64,000 bases of DNA, taken from Paraburkholderia kururiensis JCM 10599 = LMG 19447 (GTDB lineage: Bacteria; Pseudomonadota; Gammaproteobacteria; Burkholderiales; Burkholderiaceae). A model generated the notes under the pieces. It saw only the letters and a program-made list of their open reading frames with translations, did not search any database and was not told the DNA's origin. The DNA lies in assembly GCF_003986935.1 (NCBI RefSeq), contig NZ_RJZE01000018.1, positions 1-64,000 on the forward strand, given 5' to 3'. This document shows positions 1 to 7,848 of the stretch, piece after piece. Within the stretch, counting starts at the first letter, position 1; each line of letters starts with the position of its first letter. A program made the translations under genes and the position numbers.

Positions 1-43
1 CGATGCTTTGATTGAGATGCTGAGACCGGTCAAGCACTAGCCC

Positions 44-111
44 GTTATGCGCAGCGCCATCATGCCCAATGCTCGACATGTCCGACGGGCTGGTGACCAA
101 CTGCGCATAAC
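44..111. repeat. 11-bp inverted repeat pair (GTTATGCGCAG / CTGCGCATAAC)
   Basis: GTTATGCGCAG at 44-54 is repeated exactly, inverted, at 101-111. Further CGCATAAG/CTTATG copies lie just to the right (121-138). Such closely spaced TTATGCG arms look like the ends or core of a mobile element acted on by a recombinase, but that role is inference; the inverted identity is seen directly. It sits immediately outside the truncated IS66 element. Confidence 0.5.
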
Positions 112-130
112 CGGCAACACCGCATAAGAA

Positions 131-156
131 CGCTTATGTGGTGCACCACATAAGCG
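131..156. repeat. Perfect 26-bp palindrome
   Basis: Bases 131-156 read identically on both strands (CGCTTATGTGGTG followed by its exact complement, centred on GTGCAC). The palindrome abuts the point where homology to the IS66 tnpB gene begins, so it coincides with the recombination joint that removed the left end of the IS. It could be a recombinase site or a by-product of the joining event; no downstream U-tract makes it a terminator. Confidence 0.6.
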
Positions 157-445
157 CTCCGGCTTCAACTCGCTGGCCGCGAAGGTGCAGACCGTGCTGG
201 AGAAAGATCCATACAGCGGGCACGTGTTTGTGTTCCGGGGCAAGCGGGGTGACCTGCTGAAGTGCCTGTGGTGGTGCGATGGTGGGCTTTGCCTGCTCTC
301 GAAGCGCCTCGAGAAAGGACGCTTCGCGTGGCCACGTGCCGACGGCGGCATCGTTGCGCTCACAACGGCCCAGCTTGCCCTTCTGCTGGAGGGCTTCGAC
401 TGGCGCCAGCCAGTCGAGGCAGCGCGCCCGCACAGCGCTTTGTAA
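155..445 (+). pseudogene. tnpB: IS66 accessory protein TnpB, 5'-truncated
   Basis: The frame reads RSGFNSLAAKVQTVLEKDP and continues through GHVFVFRGKRGDLLK and an LCLLSKRLEKGRFAWP stretch, which is the characteristic core of IS66 TnpB (IS66 Orf2). The usual N-terminal portion of roughly 25 residues is missing, because the sequence upstream of about 155 is an unrelated palindromic junction. The C-terminus appears complete, ending 54 bases before tnpC. TnpB is an accessory factor of IS66 transposition; this copy has no proper start and is probably dead. Confidence 0.8.
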
Positions 446-499
446 ACGGCCTTGTCCGTCGTCAACTGTGTGGAGGATTGGCGCCCGTAAACTGTTGCC

Positions 500-2092
500 A
501 TGGAACTTCGCGCGACAGCCCTCCCCGACGACATCGACGCCCTGAAAGCGATGGTGCTCGCCCATGCGGCAACGATGCGCGAACGAGATGCAGAAGTAGC
601 GCGGCTCCGGGAGCAGCTCACGTCGCGGGCACTCGAGATCGAGCACCTGAAGCTGACCATCGCAAAGCTGCGCCGCATGCAGTTCGGCAGCAAGTCGGAG
701 AAGCTGGATCGCCAGATCGAACAGCTCGAGCTGCGGCTGGAGGACCTGCAGGCAGACGAAGGCGCCGCCGACACGGTGGCGGCGCCCATCGCGCGACGCC
801 CGCGCCGTGAAGGTGCAGGACGCAAGCCACTGCCAGACCATCTCGAACGTGAGGAGCGAGTCCATTCGCCCGCGCACGAGAGTTGTCCGGATTGCGGTGG
901 GCGGCTCAAGCCACTGGGCGAAGATGTCGCGGAACAGCTCGAGTACGTGCGGGCGCACTTCCGTGTGATCCGCCATCGTCGTCCGAAGCTGGCCTGCGCG
1001 TGCTGTGATCGCATCGTTCAGGCAGCCGCACCCAGCCGCCCGGTGGATCGCGGTATCCCGGGGCCGGCACTGCTCTCGCACATCGCGGTATCGAAGTTCG
1101 GCTTCCACATTCCGCTGCATCGCCAGGCCGTCATGTACGCGCGGGATGGCGTCGAGATCGACCCCGGCACGATGGGTTACTGGATGGGCAGCGTCACGCA
1201 ACTGCTCGCGCCGCTGGTCGATGCCGTGCGTTGCCATGCGCTCGCGGGCACCAAGGTCCACGCGGACGACACACCGCTGCCTGTGCTGGCGCCCGGCAAC
1301 GGTCGCACGAAGACGGGGCGTCTCTGGGTCTACGTGCGTGATGATCGCCCGGGCGGGTGCGCCGAGCCGCCAGCAGTCTGGTTTGCCTACACGCCCGACC
1401 GGCGCGGCGAACACCCCCAGCGACATCTCGCGCACTTCACCGGCGTGCTGCAGGCCGACGCGTTTGCGGGCTACGCCGAGCTTTACCGCAGCGGTCGTAT
1501 CCAGGAGGCGGCCTGCATGGCGCATGCCCGCCGCAAGATCCACGATCTGCATGCTGTTCGTCCCAACGCAGTGACGGAGGAAGCGCTACGCCGGATTGGC
1601 ATGCTTTACGCCATCGAAGAGCAGATCCGCGGCAAGCCACCCGACGAGCGCCGGCGCGTACGCCAGGCGAAGACTGTGCCACTGCTCGCCGACATGAAGC
1701 GGTGGTTCGAGGCAACACTCACGACACTCTCGGCGAAATCGGACACGACCAAAGCGATTCAGTACGCACTGAACCGCTGGCCGGCGCTAGTCTTCTATTG
1801 CGACGACGGACGTGCGGAAATCGATAACCTTATCGCCGAGCGGGCGCTGCGTGGCGTCGCCCTGGGTCGCCGCAATTATCTGTTCGCCGGCGCCGACAGC
1901 GGCGGTGAACGGGCCGCAGCCATGTACAGCCTGATCGGTACGGCGCGCCTGAATGGCCTCGATCCCGAGGCCTATCTCTCCTACGTGCTGGAGCATATCG
2001 CTGATCATCCCGTCACCCGCATCGACGAACTGCTGCCGTGGAACGTGGCACCGTCACTGCCTTCTACCGCTCACGTCGAGCCCATCCGGTAG
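500..2092 (+). CDS. tnpC: IS66 family transposase TnpC
   Basis: A 530-residue protein of full family length. It has an N-terminal coiled-coil region (about residues 25-80), the QFGSKSEKLDRQ motif, a zinc-finger-like stretch CPDCGG (about 133) and paired cysteines CACC, then the DDE catalytic domain with HADDTPLPVLAPG, LQADAFAGY and the C-terminal RNYLFAGADSGGERAAAMYSL block. The end at VLEHIADHPVTRIDELLPWN is typical of the family. It catalyses IS66 transposition. The gene looks intact, so it could act in trans on complete IS66 copies, although its own left IS end is lost. Confidence 0.95.
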   Translation: MELRATALPDDIDALKAMVLAHAATMRERDAEVARLREQLTSRALEIEHLKLTIAKLRRMQFGSKSEKLDRQIEQLELRLEDLQADEGAADTVAAPIARRPRREGAGRKPLPDHLEREERVHSPAHESCPDCGGRLKPLGEDVAEQLEYVRAHFRVIRHRRPKLACACCDRIVQAAAPSRPVDRGIPGPALLSHIAVSKFGFHIPLHRQAVMYARDGVEIDPGTMGYWMGSVTQLLAPLVDAVRCHALAGTKVHADDTPLPVLAPGNGRTKTGRLWVYVRDDRPGGCAEPPAVWFAYTPDRRGEHPQRHLAHFTGVLQADAFAGYAELYRSGRIQEAACMAHARRKIHDLHAVRPNAVTEEALRRIGMLYAIEEQIRGKPPDERRRVRQAKTVPLLADMKRWFEATLTTLSAKSDTTKAIQYALNRWPALVFYCDDGRAEIDNLIAERALRGVALGRRNYLFAGADSGGERAAAMYSLIGTARLNGLDPEAYLSYVLEHIADHPVTRIDELLPWNVAPSLPSTAHVEPIR

Positions 2093-2147
2093 CATCGCGA
2101 ACCTCCCTCGTCAACGACTCACGCTACGGTATTGCCTGGGTGCTTAC

Positions 2148-2421
2148 GTTTCGTTTCGGGTTCGACAGGGACATCCTGCACGAGATGGACCGGCTGCATG
2201 AAAGCGCGGGCGGCTTCGCATGGCGCGAAACGTTGCAGGACGTGTCGACGTGGGACTCAATACGTGCTCGCCGCGTAGTGGACCGGGCGCTGGGCCTGAT
2301 CGATGTGGTGAGCGCGGAGGACACGCGGTGCGATGAGGTGGCGCTGTTCGACCCGGAGTTCCAGCAGTGGCACTTCGTGCCGGGGCCAGCTGTCGATGTG
2401 CCGTCCACCGGAGACCTGTGA
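2148..2421 (+). pseudogene. 3' remnant of a hypothetical gene interrupted by IS66
   Basis: Immediately after the IS right end the frame runs open to a stop at 2421, giving about 90 residues (FRFGFDRDILHEMDRL through PAVDVPSTGDL). An ORF can be drawn from 2038, but its first part is IS DNA, so the native start is gone. I do not recognise the family; it is acidic and soluble in appearance. The likeliest history is that the IS inserted into this gene and the 5' part was then lost. Confidence 0.5.
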
Positions 2422-2443
2422 CTGCCGCAGGGCGGTGGGCGTG

Positions 2444-2959
2444 TTACCGGGGCGAACGCTGGTGCCGGCTGGCCGCGTTAAGCATGGCGCTGCCGATGCG
2501 CTTCCATGTGACGCGGGCTTCGCTGTCTGCGGGCGTTGCCGCGAGTTGCAGCAGCGCACCGAGCAGTTCTGCCCGATCCCATACCGGCTCACCCGTTCGG
2601 CTGTCGAGCAGGCCTGCGAGTACGAGCAGTTCCGCTGGACGGGAGAGTTGGTGCTCGCGATCCACGGGAGGGGCGGCGTTGTTGACGACGTCTTCGGGAG
2701 ATTTGCGCCGTGCATCTTCCGCAGCCCTTTCGGCACTGGCCAGCGCAGTGAACTCGTGCTCCTCCTCGATGGTACGGTTCACCTTGTCGGCGAGGACCAT
2801 GAAACGCTTCTGCTGGTCGCTCAGGTTCTTGCGGCCGCGCAGGCCTGCGATGTGATCGGAGAGCCAGAAGTCGGCACGGGCAGCGGGACGTAGAGCAGGA
2901 ACGGAATCGTCGGCTTTACCGCGTGACTCGTTGCCAGAGGACTGTGGGGAAGATGCCAT
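2444..2959 (-). CDS. Hypothetical protein of the genomic island
   Basis: A 171-residue protein I do not recognise. It begins with a polar Ser/Gly-rich leader, followed by a helical charged region (FWLSDHIAGLRGRKNLSDQQKRFMVLADKV, about residues 33-62) that could be coiled coil, an acidic middle, and a leucine-rich C-terminal part (PAELLVLAGLLDSRTGEPVW). No signal peptide or membrane segment is visible. It converges on the IS-disrupted gene with a 22-base gap and lies between that gene and the integrase, so island cargo is the best description. Confidence 0.5.
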   Translation of the reverse strand: MASSPQSSGNESRGKADDSVPALRPAARADFWLSDHIAGLRGRKNLSDQQKRFMVLADKVNRTIEEEHEFTALASAERAAEDARRKSPEDVVNNAAPPVDREHQLSRPAELLVLAGLLDSRTGEPVWDRAELLGALLQLAATPADSEARVTWKRIGSAMLNAASRHQRSPR

Positions 2960-3121
2960 ACGCTTGCTCGGGGCTGGCGGTGAGATGACGGTCGCTATTA
3001 TTGCGCAGCGAATTTTATCGTGGGGCGGACGACATCACGGTCCGCAAAGGCGTCCCCACGTCGCTAGTTCTATCTCGATCGTGCTCGGTCGCACCACGCA
3101 CGATGCGACCGGGTATCGGAA

Positions 3122-3145
3122 ATGAGGCCACGCTTGTGGCCTCAT
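3122..3145 (-). terminator. Hairpin at the 3' end of the integrase gene
   Basis: A perfect 10-bp stem (ATGAGGCCAC, loop gctt, GTGGCCTCAT) overlaps the integrase stop codon. There is only a short T-rich run on the reverse strand beyond it, so it is a plausible but weak intrinsic terminator. Confidence 0.45.
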
Positions 3146-4515
3146 GAGTCAGCCTCGAGCAGCGTAAACTCGATCTTCGCTTGCTCCAGCATCCATGCTT
3201 CGATTCTATCGTGCCATTCCCTTAGTTCGTCGAGTGTGCGGTGCGTATAGTGCTTTTCCTGAACCGCAGATGGCTTATGGCCTTGAATCTGTGCTACGAC
3301 GCCGGCGGGAGCGTCCAGCCACTTGGCCGTAGCCAGGCTGGCGAATGAGCGACGAAGACCATGAATGGTCACGTGCGGCAATCCTGCGGCCTCGAGTGCG
3401 CGCTTATGCGCGCTACGTGGCTCGGAAATATGCCCGGACTCTGATGTCAAGCTCGCGAATACCCAAGGAGACGGTTCCCACGCCCGGCTTTTCGCGGCTA
3501 AAGATTTAGATCGTCGCGTCGACGGTGGTGTTTCGTTGAGCCGCTTTAATTCGCGTAGAAGGCTTCCGAAATAGGGGGCCAGCGGAATAGTTCTGCCTTC
3601 TGCTTCAACCTTGTCTTTTAGGTGTAGGCTGCCCCAACGAAAATCTACATCCGACCAGCGCAACATTTCGAGCTCGCCCCGGCGAGGACCGTTCAGCACT
3701 AGACCCTGCAAGTAGACCGACTGGATAAACGGCAGCTGACGAACCGCTGCAAACCACGGAGCAAGATGACTGCGTTCAAGACGATCCCTGCGCTCGCCGA
3801 CGCGTGGCACCGCATCTGTCACGACCTTGGCTGCATACACGTCAGAGGAAACGATGCCGTGGTACGCATCCTGACTGTCGCACCATCGGATGAACGCCCG
3901 AAGCATCCTGTATCCGTAGGCAGCGGCAGTAGGGCGGATTTTCGCTTCGATTTCCATCAGATCGGCAACGCGTGCGCGCGTCAGTTGCTCAAGTCGGAGC
4001 GGCATTAGCGATGCAAGGACGCCTGCCCGGGTCGTGCCCTTGCCACGCTTCTTTAAATCGCCGCCCGGCGAGGCATACGCCTCATGCTCGTCGATGTAGC
4101 GATTAGAGCGTGGCTTCTTCGATTTGGCGGCGATCTTGGTGCGAAGGTAGCGGATGTACTCCTTCCATGCCTCCGAAACCAACACTTCTTTGCGGCGAAT
4201 TTCCGCTTTCCGCGCTTCACGAGCGGCGTGTTGCTCCGCAGCGTGCTCACGAGGATCGATGCCGCTATCCAGCATCGTTTGCAGGCGGCGAGCCTCTTCT
4301 TGAGCCCGGTCTATTGCCCAACTGCGAGGATCGCCGATAGTGATCCGGATGGTTTCCTTGTGAAGCTTGCCTTGGAACACGTAGGCCTTGGCACCTGCTT
4401 GGGTCGCTCGTAGGCCCAGTCCAGGCGATTTGCTGTCCCATAAAAACGATTGTGCTTTGCCCTGCTGACACTTGAACTCGTTCACGCGAGCCGCCGTGAA
4501 GTTGACCTTTGCCAT
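3142..4515 (-). CDS. int: P4-type site-specific tyrosine integrase
   Basis: A 457-residue tyrosine recombinase with an N-terminal DUF4102-like arm-binding domain (LWDSKSPGLGLRATQAGAKAY, GDPRSWAIDRAQEEARRL) and a C-terminal catalytic domain. The catalytic residues are visible: Arg in LNGPRRGELEMLRW, HxxR in IHGLRRSFA, and GHKPSAVQEKHYTHR with the nucleophilic Tyr. I chose MAKVNFTAARV as start because it matches the family N-terminus; an in-frame ATG lies 33 bases upstream at 4548. It lies about 175 bases from a 3' tRNA-Pro fragment and reads away from it, so it is the likely enzyme that integrated the island there. Confidence 0.92.
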   Translation of the reverse strand: MAKVNFTAARVNEFKCQQGKAQSFLWDSKSPGLGLRATQAGAKAYVFQGKLHKETIRITIGDPRSWAIDRAQEEARRLQTMLDSGIDPREHAAEQHAAREARKAEIRRKEVLVSEAWKEYIRYLRTKIAAKSKKPRSNRYIDEHEAYASPGGDLKKRGKGTTRAGVLASLMPLRLEQLTRARVADLMEIEAKIRPTAAAYGYRMLRAFIRWCDSQDAYHGIVSSDVYAAKVVTDAVPRVGERRDRLERSHLAPWFAAVRQLPFIQSVYLQGLVLNGPRRGELEMLRWSDVDFRWGSLHLKDKVEAEGRTIPLAPYFGSLLRELKRLNETPPSTRRSKSLAAKSRAWEPSPWVFASLTSESGHISEPRSAHKRALEAAGLPHVTIHGLRRSFASLATAKWLDAPAGVVAQIQGHKPSAVQEKHYTHRTLDELREWHDRIEAWMLEQAKIEFTLLEADS

Positions 4516-4689
4516 TGAACGATCTCCGTCTACGTTGCAGGGTTTCATGTAACCACGGTGTAACCCGATTATGCGGAAATCGATCTTCCTCAGTCAACAA
4601 TCGCTTGAACAAGTTTTGGCTTAAACGTTTGATAATAAAGAGAAAAATAAATGGGAAGTATTTTGATCAATGTGGATCAACTATAGAAA

Positions 4690-4741
4690 CCTCTGATTTG
4701 GGATCAGAGGGTCGTAGGTTCGAATCCTATCGCTCCGACCA
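4690..4741 (+). other. 3' half of tRNA-Pro(TGG): island attachment site
   Basis: The 52 bases contain an anticodon arm with loop TTTGGGA (anticodon TGG), the T-arm GTAGGTTCGAATCCTAT, the 3' acceptor strand and CCA. The 5' half (D-arm and acceptor 5' strand) is absent: AT-rich integrase-proximal DNA joins at about 4690. It is therefore not a functional tRNA but the direct-repeat copy left by integration into a tRNA-Pro gene. The intact gene should lie at the other end of the island, left of this window. The original tRNA terminator follows directly. Confidence 0.85.
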
Positions 4742-4750
4742 GCAACACCA

Positions 4751-4790
4751 AGGGGTTACCCGCCTTCCGGCCGGTAACCCCTTTCTGTTT
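4751..4790 (+). terminator. Intrinsic terminator downstream of the tRNA-Pro 3' end
   Basis: The stem AGGGGTTACC / GGTAACCCCT encloses a C/G-rich loop and is followed by TTTCTGTTTT. It sits 10 bases after the CCA end, as expected for the terminator of the original tRNA-Pro gene. Confidence 0.85.
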
Positions 4791-4824
4791 TGTCCACCTG
4801 AATTTCACTGCTCACGAAGAAGCC

Positions 4825-6096
4825 TTACGCCTTCAGCTTCTTCACTCCCAGCCAATCCAGCACCATGCGTTCATAGGCCGGTTCCGTTCCGCCCGTGCGC
4901 ATGCGGTGCATGAAGTACTTCTCGAAGCCGATCTTGGCCACGTGCACCCACTTTCCCTCGCTCGACCAGTTGAGGTTGCGCGGCGGAATCTGCGGGAGGG
5001 CGACGAAGGCGACGCCCCGGTCGCCGAAGTCGGCGAGGCACACGGCATTCCATGTGGCGCGTGTCGACGGTTCGCGTCCGTCGAGCACCGCGCGGATGTT
5101 TTCCGCCGTCGCGCTCACCATCGACTCGATCATGAATCCCGTTTTCGGCACGCCGGTGGGCACGGGCGTGGTCTCGATCGGCGCAATGGCCACGCACACG
5201 CCCACGGCGTAGACGTTGGCATACGTGGGATTGCGCTGGAACTCGTCGATCACGACAAAGCCGCGCGGATTGGTGAGCTTCTCGATGCCGGCTACGGCGT
5301 CCACGCCCTTGAACGCGGGCAGCATCATGGCGTAGCGGAACGGCAGTTCATGGCTGCGCCGCTCGTGACCCAGGTCGTCGTACTCGGTGACGAACATTTT
5401 GTCCGCTTCCACGCGCGTGGTCTTTGCGTTGCAGATCCACTTGATGTCGTGCTCGCGCATGGCCGACTCCAGCATGCCCTTGGAGTCCCCGACGCCGCCC
5501 AGGCCGAGGTGCCCGACGTACGGCTCGGCCGTGACGAACGTCATCGGCACGCGGTCGCGGATTTTGCGTCGGCGCAGGTCGGCGTCCATGATCATCGCGT
5601 ACTCGTACGCCGGGCCGTAACACGACGCGCCCTGGACCGCGCCCACCACGATCGGCCCCGGGTTGGCGACGAACGCGTCCCACTGGCTCGCGGCCTGTTC
5701 GGCGTGATCGACATGGCAGATGGACGCCGTATGCCCTTGCGGCCCCAGGCCTTCCACCTCTTCGAACGCCAGTTTCGGACCCGTCGCAATGACGAGGTAG
5801 TCGTAAGAGAGCAGCCTGCCGTCCGTCAGTTCGATTTCGTTGCGTTCGGGGTGCACGCGCTTCGCGCCCGAAGCGTCGAAGCCGATGCCTTTGCGATCGA
5901 GCACGGGGCGCAGTTCGACGTCGACATCCTCGCGCTTGCGCCATCGCACGGCCACCCACGGATTCGACGGCACGAAATGGAAATGCGTGTCGTCCGAGAC
6001 GACGGTCACGCGATCGTCGTGACGTGCCGCCTTGCGCATTGCGTAGGCCATCGACAGGCCGCCGAGGCCCGCCCCCAGAATCACGATATGAGCCAT
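4825..6096 (-). CDS. sqr: Sulfide:quinone oxidoreductase (FAD-dependent)
   Basis: A 423-residue flavoprotein of the SQR/NDH-2 superfamily. The N-terminal dinucleotide fold GAGLGGLSMAYAM (8-20) binds FAD and the second motif is LVIATGPKLAF (101-111). Cysteines fall at 127, 159 (QGASCYGPAYEY) and 353 (NAVCLADFG), closely matching the three redox cysteines known in bacterial SQR (128, 160, 356 in Acidithiobacillus). SQR oxidises sulfide to polysulfide or persulfide and passes electrons to quinone at the inner membrane. It is the last gene of the adaptor-RND-DUF2892-TolC operon, 107 bases after the TolC gene, beside a BigR/SqrR-type regulator, which supports the assignment. Confidence 0.88.
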   Translation of the reverse strand: MAHIVILGAGLGGLSMAYAMRKAARHDDRVTVVSDDTHFHFVPSNPWVAVRWRKREDVDVELRPVLDRKGIGFDASGAKRVHPERNEIELTDGRLLSYDYLVIATGPKLAFEEVEGLGPQGHTASICHVDHAEQAASQWDAFVANPGPIVVGAVQGASCYGPAYEYAMIMDADLRRRKIRDRVPMTFVTAEPYVGHLGLGGVGDSKGMLESAMREHDIKWICNAKTTRVEADKMFVTEYDDLGHERRSHELPFRYAMMLPAFKGVDAVAGIEKLTNPRGFVVIDEFQRNPTYANVYAVGVCVAIAPIETTPVPTGVPKTGFMIESMVSATAENIRAVLDGREPSTRATWNAVCLADFGDRGVAFVALPQIPPRNLNWSSEGKWVHVAKIGFEKYFMHRMRTGGTEPAYERMVLDWLGVKKLKA

Positions 6097-6203
6097 GGTG
6101 TCTCCTCCTTGGGTGCGCCACGTGGCGCAGGGAATCTCTTTCTGTCGCCCGCCTTCTTCTCCATGGAGCGGTACGGTCAGCGCGATCCGCGCGATGGCTG
6201 CGA

Positions 6204-7586
6204 TCAGTGCAGCATCGCGTTGATTTGTGCGAGCTGCTCCTCGTCGAGTTCACCGGCTGCCGCAGCAAGCCGCAGCCGGTTCAGCGCAATCTGATAGCGC
6301 GCCGCCGCGAGGTCGCGCCGTGTCGCGAACAACGCCTGCGCCGCGTTGAGGACATCGATCGACGGGCGATCACCTGCCTCGAAGCCCGTGCGGTTCGCGT
6401 CCAGCTGCAATTCGGCCGAGTGCAGCGCCTGCGTGAGCGCCGTGACCTGGACCTTCGAACTCTGCAAGCCGAGGAACGCCTGCCGCACCTCGCGCGCAAC
6501 GGCGACGCGCGCGGCGTCTTCATCCAGCCCCGCGCGGTTGAGGAGCGCTGCGCTTTCTTCTGCCTTCGCGCTGCGCAGGCCGCCCGTGTAGAGCGGAATG
6601 GTGACCATGATGCCGACCACGGCGCTGTTGCTGCGCATCGAGCTGTTGCCGCCGTAGCCCGCACCGTTCATGCGATCGCCGATGTACGAGGCGAACGCGT
6701 CGACCGTCGTGCCGGCGCCGGGCCGGTAGCGCGACGTCTCCGCCTGCGCGTTGTCCACGCCAAGCCGGCGCAGTTCGATCAGCGGATTGCCGGTCATGGC
6801 GCGCGACTGCCAGTCGGCGAAGTCGCCCGCCTGGACGGACTCCAGCGCAGACTTCACGGCCGCCGTGTTGCCGGGGCGGCGCAGCGCCGTGTCGGGATTG
6901 CCGGTGAGGTCGCGCAGTTCGGCGCGCTTGAGGTCGAGCGCCGTTTGCGCGGCCAGCATCTGTGCCTCGGCGAGATCGGCGCGCGCCTTGGCGTCGTTGA
7001 CGTCGGTGATCGCGGCGTCGCCCGCTTCGAAGCGGCCCTGGGCGATGCGGCTCGCCTCGAGCGCCGCTTCGCGCGTGGACTTCAGCGCGGCGACATCGTC
7101 TTCGGCGGCGAGCACGGCGAAGTACGCCTGGGCAACCTGGAGCAGCAGCGTTTGCCGCGCGAGCCGCAGCGAGGCGTCGCCCGCGTCCGCTGCATTGTTC
7201 ATCTGTCGGGCGTCGGCGTTCTTTGCTGCGCTGTAGAGGTTCTCTTTGATGGTCACGGCCCAGCCCGCACCCGTGGCGCCTGCTGCACGCGTATCGAACG
7301 CGATGCCGTTGCTCGACCCGAAGCCGCCGCCGGCGAAGTGCGCGCCGGTCGTTTCCTGATCGACGGTTCCGTAGCGTACGTTGCCGGTCGCAAAGACCTG
7401 GGGCAGGAAGCCCGCGCGGCCCTGCTTGCGCCGCGTTGCGTCGGCCTGGTTCTGGGCCACGGCGGCGGCATAAACCGGATCGTGCGCGAGCGCATCGTGG
7501 GCAGCGGCGAGCAGGTCGGTCTCGGCATGTGCCACTGAACTGACCGCCGCGAGCGCGAGCGCCCATGCAGACAGGCTGAATCTCAT
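6204..7586 (-). CDS. TolC-family outer membrane efflux protein
   Basis: About 460 residues with an N-terminal signal peptide ending near AHA, then two repeats of the OEP/TolC domain rich in Ala, Leu and Gln helices (TLLLQVAQAYFAVLAAEDDV, QGRFEAGDAAITDVNDAKARADLAEAQ split by turns; second copy near FEAGDRPSIDVLNAAQALF). TolC trimers form the outer-membrane and periplasmic channel of tripartite pumps. The ATG at 7586 gives a clean signal peptide; a GTG three codons upstream (7595) is an alternative. It lies downstream of the RND pump genes and upstream of sqr on the same strand, so it is the probable exit duct for that pump. Confidence 0.9.
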   Translation of the reverse strand: MRFSLSAWALALAAVSSVAHAETDLLAAAHDALAHDPVYAAAVAQNQADATRRKQGRAGFLPQVFATGNVRYGTVDQETTGAHFAGGGFGSSNGIAFDTRAAGATGAGWAVTIKENLYSAAKNADARQMNNAADAGDASLRLARQTLLLQVAQAYFAVLAAEDDVAALKSTREAALEASRIAQGRFEAGDAAITDVNDAKARADLAEAQMLAAQTALDLKRAELRDLTGNPDTALRRPGNTAAVKSALESVQAGDFADWQSRAMTGNPLIELRRLGVDNAQAETSRYRPGAGTTVDAFASYIGDRMNGAGYGGNSSMRSNSAVVGIMVTIPLYTGGLRSAKAEESAALLNRAGLDEDAARVAVAREVRQAFLGLQSSKVQVTALTQALHSAELQLDANRTGFEAGDRPSIDVLNAAQALFATRRDLAAARYQIALNRLRLAAAAGELDEEQLAQINAMLH

Positions 7587-7628
7587 GGCAACCACCGTTC
7601 GGTACGCGACATCATCGGCCCCCGCGCT

Positions 7629-7838
7629 TCATGCACCGCCGCGCACGCCGAGCTTGCGCAGGAAGATTTCCATCGGACACCACTGCGTCAAGCCGCTTTG
7701 CAGCAGGTTGGCGCCCACGAACACCGTGACCCAGAGCCACCAACTGCTCATGAAAAGCGGACTGGCCGGCGCACCGAGCGCCAGCGTGACGAGGATGACG
7801 ATGCCCGCGAAGACGCGCGTGATTTGCCAGGAGGTCAT
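7629..7838 (-). CDS. DUF2892 (YgaP-like) inner-membrane protein
   Basis: A 69-residue protein with two hydrophobic segments (about 8-24 and 30-48) and the family signature QWCPMEIFLRKLGV near the C-terminus. DUF2892 corresponds to the membrane part of YgaP-type rhodanese proteins and is often found next to sulfide-oxidation genes and BigR-like regulators. It carries one cysteine in the CPM motif. It lies 10 bases after the RND stop and 42 bases before tolC, so it is co-transcribed with the efflux and SQR genes. Its biochemical role is unknown. Confidence 0.85.
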   Translation of the reverse strand: MTSWQITRVFAGIVILVTLALGAPASPLFMSSWWLWVTVFVGANLLQSGLTQWCPMEIFLRKLGVRGGA

Positions 7839-7848
7839 GATGGGCTCC

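Larger units (their letters stand above)
155..2147 (+). mobile_element. IS66-family insertion sequence, left end missing
   Basis: The element keeps the 3' part of tnpB and a full-length transposase gene. Its probable right terminal repeat ends in GGTGCTTAC at 2139-2147; reading inward it begins GTAAGCACC, matching the GTAAGC-type ends of the IS66 family. The left end with its inverted repeat, tnpA and the tnpB start is absent, so the copy should not transpose by itself. Beyond 2147 the sequence changes to the 3' part of an interrupted gene. Confidence 0.75.

Noticed and set aside
4690..4741. Functional tRNA-Pro gene
   Set aside because: The D-arm and the 5' acceptor strand are missing; only the 3' half from the anticodon arm is present.
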